Shown: positions 57,346-64,000 of the stretch, in pieces
Layout: each line of letters begins with the position of its first letter
Numbering within the stretch: position 1 is the stretch's first letter
The notes under the pieces: model-generated
What the model was told of the DNA's origin: nothing
Seen by the model: only the letters and a program-made list of their open reading frames with translations
Databases searched by the model: none
Made by a program: the position numbers and the translations under genes
From: Timema cristinae
Lineage: Eukaryota; Arthropoda; Insecta; Phasmatodea; Timematidae
NCBI GenBank assembly: GCA_039000515.1
Contig: JBCFYV010000001.1
Span: 62,215,267 to 62,279,266, forward strand
DNA length: 64,000 bases
Direction: 5' to 3'

Positions 57346-59399
57346 TACTCCATGGCATCAGCCTGCAATCGAGCCATACAAGACGCCGTCTTTTGGCGAA
57401 TATAGGGGCAACTTCTGTGGATAACACAACAAGCCCTCCGGCAGCTAATCTCAGGTTTAAAAATTATAGCCACCACTTTTCAATTAAATTAATGTATAAG
57501 GTTATTAAAATCTTAATCCCTGGTATAGGCATGGGCAGGGTATTTAATACTGTATATTACATAAATTATATTATTTAAATAAAATGTCTCCATGTTCATA
57601 TTTAAATCGAAAACAATTATTTGATATTTAGTTTTCAACTTCCAAACATTTCCACTTGGTAAATTTTTCCTATCTTATTTTTAATCAGTTATTTTAATGA
57701 ATAGTTTATAGAAAATAGCGTTGTAAAGGGGCTCCTTAAATCAAGACTAATTTAAAGGTGAATAATGTTGTATTGCCTCTGTAAGCTTATTGATGTTTAA
57801 ATCCTATTTAACTAACACGTGGTGATTTATTTTAGACTTTCACACTACATGTGACAAGGGATTATATTTTAATATAAACTACATATTACATTTGAGTATT
57901 AATAAGATAGTTTGGTTATTATAAATTGTGTGTCATAAATCAAAACCTTCTTTATAATCATAATCTAACACTCCCGCCTGAAAGGTATTTTTTGATGGAT
58001 TGGAAATATTAATTTTAATTTTGCCCTATTTAACCTCGTTACAACCATTTAACAATAAAAGGTTGTATCACTCACTCCTCTGGCCTCAGTTTACTGGTTT
58101 CAGCAAGACCACGGCTCTACAACACTTCCCAGCACTGTCTAAAACCTGATTGAATCAAGGCCCGTGGTTAATTCCCCGTGGTGAGTACCGAACCACGCCC
58201 AGAAAAAAAAAGAACGATATGCACAAGCATTCACTGCGCTTTATCAGCTGTGTTCAGCCAGCTCGTTGTCCACTTCTTTCCACACACGCCTAGAGAGGCG
58301 TGGTATAGCCCAGTATATTCTAGAAGCGCGCTACCCCTTACCCTTCTACCTCTCTTGTTATACCCGCACCTTGAGAACACGTGGTAGGTTCAAGGACTAT
58401 ATAATGGTAGGATTCTGTAATGTCGACACATATTGCAATACTGGCTTCGTAGGTGAGCGACGTTGTTATAAGTTGATTAATATCTTCATACTCTAAATTC
58501 CCTTTTGGCTTAAACTATATTTAACATTTTCAAAATTATCATTTCGGAATCTCTAAATATTAAACTTATTAATTTTTGTCATGGAATTAACGTTAAATGG
58601 ACTTAGTATTTTGGACTCTTAAGGTCATGGTAAAAGTTAAAATCTTGTTGCGGTTAGAGTAAGCCCGAATTTTCAACTTTAAAATTAGGCCTATGCTTTC
58701 TTTTGGGGACATTTGGTCCTTGTATTTTAACGTAATTTCTGCTTATCTGCCTCACGGATTTTTTCAAACCCTTTTGGTATCGATAGTTTGGTCGTTTATT
58801 AACAGATAGAGTCGTTATCCGGCTCCACTTATTTTAGTATCATGTAGAGTTATAATCATCTTGTTATTTGTTGATAGATTATTTAATATTGTTGGAACAG
58901 TTTAAAGTTTATCGTCTGTTAGTTTGAGATAGGGCTGCAAGATGGCGAGATTCCTCTGTGGTCATTGCTTTAATAAATGTACCTGATTTACGTTTCGTGT
59001 AGTTAGGCTTGAGACCGCCAGAAGCGCGCAAAATACTATTTAATAGTTTATTAATCCTTTGATTTGTCGGCCTCCTCCAGATGAAAAAAAGGGCCAGTAA
59101 CGACTCTATATTCTATCATTGAAATTTAAAATCTTTAGCTAGCTAAACTTTCAGCCGCTTGACCTATGTTTTCACAGATTAATGCTTAAAGATAACATTG
59201 ACGTTTCATTGGTGGCTTCTTGTTGATTTTGCGCTACTTTATTGGAAATTGAATGATGAGGATAGTAACTGGAATAAAGTAGTCAAAGCGAACTTACTAA
59301 ACATACAGTTATACGAGACCATGACTAATGAAAATTCCTAACATGTGGCATCACATCTAGTTTCTTCCCCCCATTTTGTTTCAATTATTTGAGGTATTA
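57346..59399. other. Non-coding; a possible solo LTR at about 57970-59090
   Basis: No gene. GACTATATAATGG (58396) is TATA-like inside a more GC-rich block, and the order of motifs loosely recalls the LTR of gypsy element 3. No paired copy or target duplication supports it. Confidence 0.25.
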
Positions 59400-59447
59400 A
59401 CGTGCACTTTCTGAACTGACTGATTATATCAGCACACGACTTTCACT

Positions 59448-59612
59448 TAAATCTAGAGAAGACACACTACCTAGCTCCACGACCATAAATGTATCATTGT
59501 GAAAGAGTAAACCTACATTTCAACAATAATAAAACTTTTGGACATGCCGGGAATCAAACCCGGGACCCTTAGCTTAATATACATATCCGCTACAGACTGA
59601 GCTAAGGCTTCA
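59448..59612 (-). repeat. SINE-like retroposon, family B
   Basis: Reversed head: GAGCTCAGTC-type A box (CAGACTGAGCTAAGG on the plus strand) and CGGGAATCAAACCCGGGACC (B box). Body shared with 44175-44400 (GAGTAAACCTACATTTCAAC). Confidence 0.65.
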
Positions 59613-60084
59613 GACTATCAAGTTATTTAAAGTACCTCCTTCCTAAAGGGGGGGGGGGGGGGACGCGATATTTATGAGAAACCCATCTCTGACGCTTCCG
59701 AACCACAAATTACTTCTCAAATAAATTACACAATTAATACAACTAGTGTATCGATACAGTGATGGTTGCAAATTATCGTTATAAAATTCATTCAAAACTT
59801 TTTATTGGAAAAGTTCTATATAATGCAGCTTCACTCGACTTTCTCGTTAAAGTTTTAATTATCAAAGATTATCAACTTTCCATAGATTTTGAGCTTACGG
59901 TGTTTACTTTTAAGCAAAATGTCCGTTTTCCCGCTTTATTAACGATGATAACTTTAAAAAGATCCCTTTACCAGCTTTCTATATTTATTTTTTTGCACCA
60001 TATACTTTAAGTAAGAATGTAGTTGTTATTGTTTTTAACTAAAAAGAAATATTTTATCTACCAATATACAATCATACATATTGG
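59613..60084. other. AT-rich DNA with a G run
   Basis: A run of about 16 G at 59647-59662. No credible gene; an 83-codon frame at 59759-60010 has no recognisable features. Confidence 0.5.
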
Positions 60085-60366
60085 CAGTGGCGGATTAAAA
60101 ATGTTTGTGCCCCTAGGCACAATTATAATATGCGCCCTTCTTCCGTTTATTCCAAGGGCTTTAGGAAGTTTTTGAGGAAGGAGATGTTGGGGGTGGGGGC
60201 TAGCTGAAGTTAGTATTTGAAAAACTATTTTTACCAAAGAAAATAAGGCATATACACGTCATAAACGTAATTATTAAAAACAAAATATAAAAATAAAAAT
60301 AATGTTATCCAAAATTTGCCCCCCTAGGCTCGTGCCTAATGGTCGTATAGTGTAAATCCGCTTCTG
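60085..60366. mobile_element. hAT-type MITE, 282 bp
   Basis: Ends CAGTGGCGGATTA and TAAATCCGCTTCTG are imperfect inverted repeats. It is flanked by 8-bp CATATTGG (60077-60084) and TATATTGG (60367-60374), identical at seven of eight bases. Inside, TGCCCCTAGGCAC near the left and CCCCCTAGGCTCGTGCC near the right are typical of non-autonomous hAT elements. No coding. Confidence 0.8.
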
Positions 60367-63300
60367 TATATTGGGAATTCTATGGAGACTTAAACAAAGA
60401 ATGAATGTACAGTGATACAGTACACACACAGTAGAGAATCTGAAAATTCTCTATGAAAATCGTGTTTTTTTTAATCTATTCATCTTTTAAGACATTCTGG
60501 ACCTTTGACCTTTAAAATGAGTGTTCGTTTGTCAGAATCAGTTCAGCCGTTTTCTCATAATTTTAACTATCAGAAATGAGCTTATCAAAATAGATATATT
60601 ATACTTTACAATTTACTAGTAAGTTTTTTAAATTTTATTCACATGACATTAGGCGCAGAACTGCGTGGATTTACTTACTCAAAACGTCGTTGACAACAAG
60701 GTAATTTTACATTTTTACATCTATTTAAAAAATTAACTCAACTCAAATATAAGTTTTTTTTTTGTGGTGTTGTTAGTTATCTTTCAACTTCATTTATACT
60801 TACACCATAGTTGGAAATAATATACCGTTATTTAAAACTTAAATGTTGTAATCTCCTGAAATAGCAATCCAACTATTCAGAAAGTAGGTCAGTTAACTCC
60901 TAACCCTCATCTCCAAGCATTTTAATACCTGGGTATAAGATAAACTAATAAACATAATTTAAAATACTGCTAGTCGTTCCAAGAATAAAAATCTTATAAA
61001 TAAAATTTCTTGTTTGTCCAAATAATCACAAGACTTAGAGTTCATACATAAACCACGTAACGCCTTTTCCTTACCTTTTTAGCCCCTCCCCCACGTCCAC
61101 CCCTGTAACAACATGTAGATATTTAGCTTGATCCTTACCCACATTCCCTAACCTGTTTTATGTAACTTTTCTCACCAAAAGTGAATGTCGCTATTTCATA
61201 AGGAAATATTTGTGATACTAAAGAGGGATTCATTTTTATTACTTCTTGAAACCCATTTAAAATACTGAATATAAAAGTTTTCAGAGAGTATTATTATAAT
61301 CATTATTATTATTTATGGATAACTGCACATACAGACAAGTATTTGGAAAGTTAAGACTTTTTAAATACAGTTTTTAATACACTACTTTTCAAGTAGTAAT
61401 AATATACACAATATGTGTGAAAGTTTACAAACGTTTATAATACTACAATACACTCCTCACATGTGCTTGGCGTTTGTTGTTTCGAGCAGACAATGAATGA
61501 CACCTTAGCACATGTGAAATATAGAAAGTAATGGATGTAACTTTGTGTTACGTAACATTTTGATTTACCCCACCTTCACCCCATATAACACTATGTATAT
61601 ATTAGAGCACCCCTCCTCTCCCACCCCTCGACCCTGCCCACAAAGCGTTACATGGCTTATGGATAGTACTTTATAGCAAATCCTAATGTAAGCTCAGACG
61701 TTTTAGGATTTTGGGGCAAATCTACAGCTCATGAGGTACATTTTATCGGTAAGTTGTAAATATCTAGGAATCCTATAATTAATTTGTTACCCTTCCCTTT
61801 GAGGGTGGGGGGAGGAAGGGTCACTAAGCTGACTACACAGCATCTTTGACCTAACGGACAGAAACAAAGAATCCTCCGAGTCCCTTCATAGCAGTTTGCA
61901 TTTGGCAGGTTCCCATTGGTGAAAATTCGAACAATGTGAAGAAGAGAGGAGTGAAATTACCGGTAAAACGCGGTCCAACCAACGTAGTAAGAAGGGTTAG
62001 TTATCTAATTCAAACTATGGCCTGAGAAAAATTGAATATATGATTTAAATCAATATAAGAAATTATTAAATGTAATTTAAATAAGCTATTTTTATGTAAA
62101 TTGTGAATTTATTAAATGATTTCCAAACTATTAAATCGCGATTAAGATAAAATTATTATAATTAAACCCAGGCTTAAATTAATGTCAAGAGTTAACCTTG
62201 GATCTATTAAAGAGGGTCCAAAGGTTACTAATTTACTCTATGGGGTTAGAAACTCAAAAGTTCATTGCCGCACTTACAAAAGTACCACACCTATCCCTAT
62301 CTTGAGATAGTTATACCCAGTCCACCTCATTACCCTATCTCCCTCAGGGCTATTTTAATGTTACTCTCCCATCTCTATCTAGGTCTTCCCAATGGTCTCT
62401 TCCCATTGAGTTTGCCAGTCAGTATGCTGAACACGGTTCTAGATTATTTAATTCACGCTGCATATCCTGCCTACTGTAATCTACGAGACTTGATTATCTT
62501 AACATTATCTTGTGATGAGTAGAGGGTATGTAAATAATCATTACGTGACCTCCTCCACTCCCCAATATCTTCATTCTTTTTGGACCAAATATCTTCCTAA
62601 GCACCTTGTCTTAGAACATTCTAAATTGGTTTTCTTCATGTACGGTAAGAGCCCATGTTTCACGCTGATAGAGAACAACCTGTAAAATTCTTGTTTTGTA
62701 GGCCTATATTCTGAGTTTTACATTACTTGACAAAAGGTAAGATGTCAACAATTTACTGACCGAGTAATACCATGCAATTCCTTACTCTATTCTTTTACTA
62801 GTTTCCACTTTAATATCATTATTGCTAGTAAAAATTACGTCCTTCCATATAAAAACAATAAATAGAATAGAGCTAGATCACTACATTGAAAATTAAGCAG
62901 ACTTAAATGATTCGAGTCACTATATAAAATGGTAAATAGTTTTAAGTGCTCTAAGTTCCCAATTTCATATACTATTAACAGCTCCCAGTCAGCCGACAAG
63001 TAAAAGTACATTTAATAGTAGACTAGCATGAATAAAAATATATAAATCGAAACGTGTTTCAAGCATTTCTTAACTTATTTATGCGAGAACCAAATTAAAT
63101 AATTAGAGACACTCGGTGAAACGAATAAAAAATTGTGATAATATCTTCCAACTAATGATATTGTAAATTAGTTTTTAATCCCAATATTAAAAATTACTAA
63201 TTTTCTTCTTCTTCATAAATGTGGGCGACACTCTATTTCCGTATTAACTAAAATAAAATAAGTATCTCAACAAAAATGTGTTGAAATTTTTTTTTAAATA

Positions 63301-63565
63301 TGGTCTTTTAAAACTAAGACAATTTCTAAAAGGGATGTTCAATGTTTTAATTTATCTTTAACAGAAAGCATTATTATAATTACTATGATTTCTAAACAAA
63401 ATATGGGCATTACGAGGTTTGTGAATACCCTGGTGGAAAAGCACAGGACCATAACATAGTAAACCAAGGAAAACCGTAGTTGGTTTCGTATGGTTCTTTA
63501 AGGTCCAAGGAAAACCAGACCATTACTCATGTGTGGGCTGCTACGGGTTTGTCAGGTTCTCCCAG
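60367..63565. other. AT-rich intergenic DNA
   Basis: No gene. CAGAATCAGTTCAGCCGTTT at 60533 resembles a LINE tail. Two C-rich patches flanked by TACGTAAC-like sequence (61050-61130, 61545-61660) look like copies of one old repeat. ACCCTTCC...GGAAGGGT at about 61789-61822 is a short hairpin. Confidence 0.45.
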
Positions 63566-63775
63566 TGATAGAGAATACCAATGGGAACCAAACACTTGTC
63601 TGGAACACTCAGGGTCTGTGGTTTAAAATTGTTTTCTTTGGGAAGTGGAAAACCAATGCAAACCAGACTTTGTCTGAAACACTTAGAGTCTGTGGTTGGA
63701 CCTGTTTCTTGATGGTATGAGCCAAACCATTGCAATCCAGACTTGGTCTGGAACATTCTCGATCTATGGTGACGT
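63566..63775. repeat. ~74-bp tandem repeat, three copies
   Basis: The core GTCTGGAACACTCAGGGTCT recurs near 63598, 63672 (GTCTGAAACACTTAGAGTCT) and 63746. The reading frames on both strands here are repeat artefacts. Confidence 0.75.
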
Positions 63776-64000
63776 CACTACTGACAGTTCAAGCTGGTTG
63801 AGATTGCTGACTTATCTTCTTTCTCGATGGTGATTCCTTCTGTCCTGACAACAGCTGATATACGCACACCCGCGTTATCACTCCGTTCGTGCCTCGCGGT
63901 ACAAAGTTTTATCAGCTCATATCGTATTTCTTCCACGCATAGCATAATCAAGCAAGTAGCACGCGCAATGTAACTTCTAACCAACTAACCTTGACATGTT
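63776..64000. other. Window end, no gene recognised
   Basis: A 68-codon minus-strand frame (63984-63778) exists but has no recognisable motif. Confidence 0.3.

Noticed and set aside
58178..58496. Two short plus-strand frames
   Set aside because: They overlap in different frames within LTR-like, promoter-like sequence and have no motif.

Overview
The window looks like AT-rich, repeat-crowded nuclear DNA of an invertebrate, most likely an arthropod. The signs are Ty3/gypsy retrotransposons, tRNA-headed SINEs, hAT relics, LINE 3' tails, and one spliced host exon coding CUB-like modules plus the start of a C-type lectin domain. There is nothing prokaryotic here.

The centre, 16011-43812, is a nested structure. 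A Ty3/gypsy element (16015-43808, 4-bp duplication ATTA) has two ~1.77-kb LTRs, an initiator-Met-type primer binding site, a gag with one CCHC knuckle, and a pol broken at many places. Its 3' LTR is split by a complete 19.17-kb Maverick/Polinton (23259-42427) with 147-bp terminal inverted repeats starting AG and ending CT, and a perfect 6-bp duplication ACTGTA. The insertion lies a few bases downstream of the LTR TATA box.

Polinton layout, left to right. Plus strand: a small two-exon gene whose 2.4-kb intron is full of SINE-derived repeats, then a protein-primed type B DNA polymerase with one frameshift and one stop. Next comes a 3.2-kb convergent gap with a 2.3-kb satellite. Minus strand (read from 37433 down to 33925): a phospholipase A2-like protein (stop), an adenain-like protease (start codon out of frame), a penton-like minor capsid protein (intact), a double jelly-roll-type major capsid protein (one stop), and a small basic protein. 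Plus strand again from a 61-bp divergent promoter: packaging ATPase, fibre-like coiled-coil protein, a conserved Polinton protein (DUF8207-like), a chromodomain integrase (these four intact), and a frameshifted acidic protein. Polymerase and integrase serve replication and insertion; ATPase, protease and two capsid proteins are the morphogenesis set that makes Polintons virus-like. This copy cannot make a full polymerase or major capsid protein as written.

Left flank (1-16010): a plus-strand gypsy relic (about 560-6169) interrupted by 2.5 kb that itself carries a retroposon with a 13-bp duplication; a 46-bp minisatellite; the CUB/lectin exon (minus); a minus-strand gypsy relic (10842-13440); and a SINE with a 9-bp duplication. 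Right flank (43813-64000): mostly AT-rich non-coding DNA with SINEs, a hAT transposase relic of ZMYM1 type, a hAT MITE, a LINE tail, microsatellites, and one unrecognised exon-like coding stretch (52055-52605).

Coordinates of genes, TIRs, LTRs and duplications were read base by base; repeat edges, family names and counts of differences are by eye and from memory, without any search.
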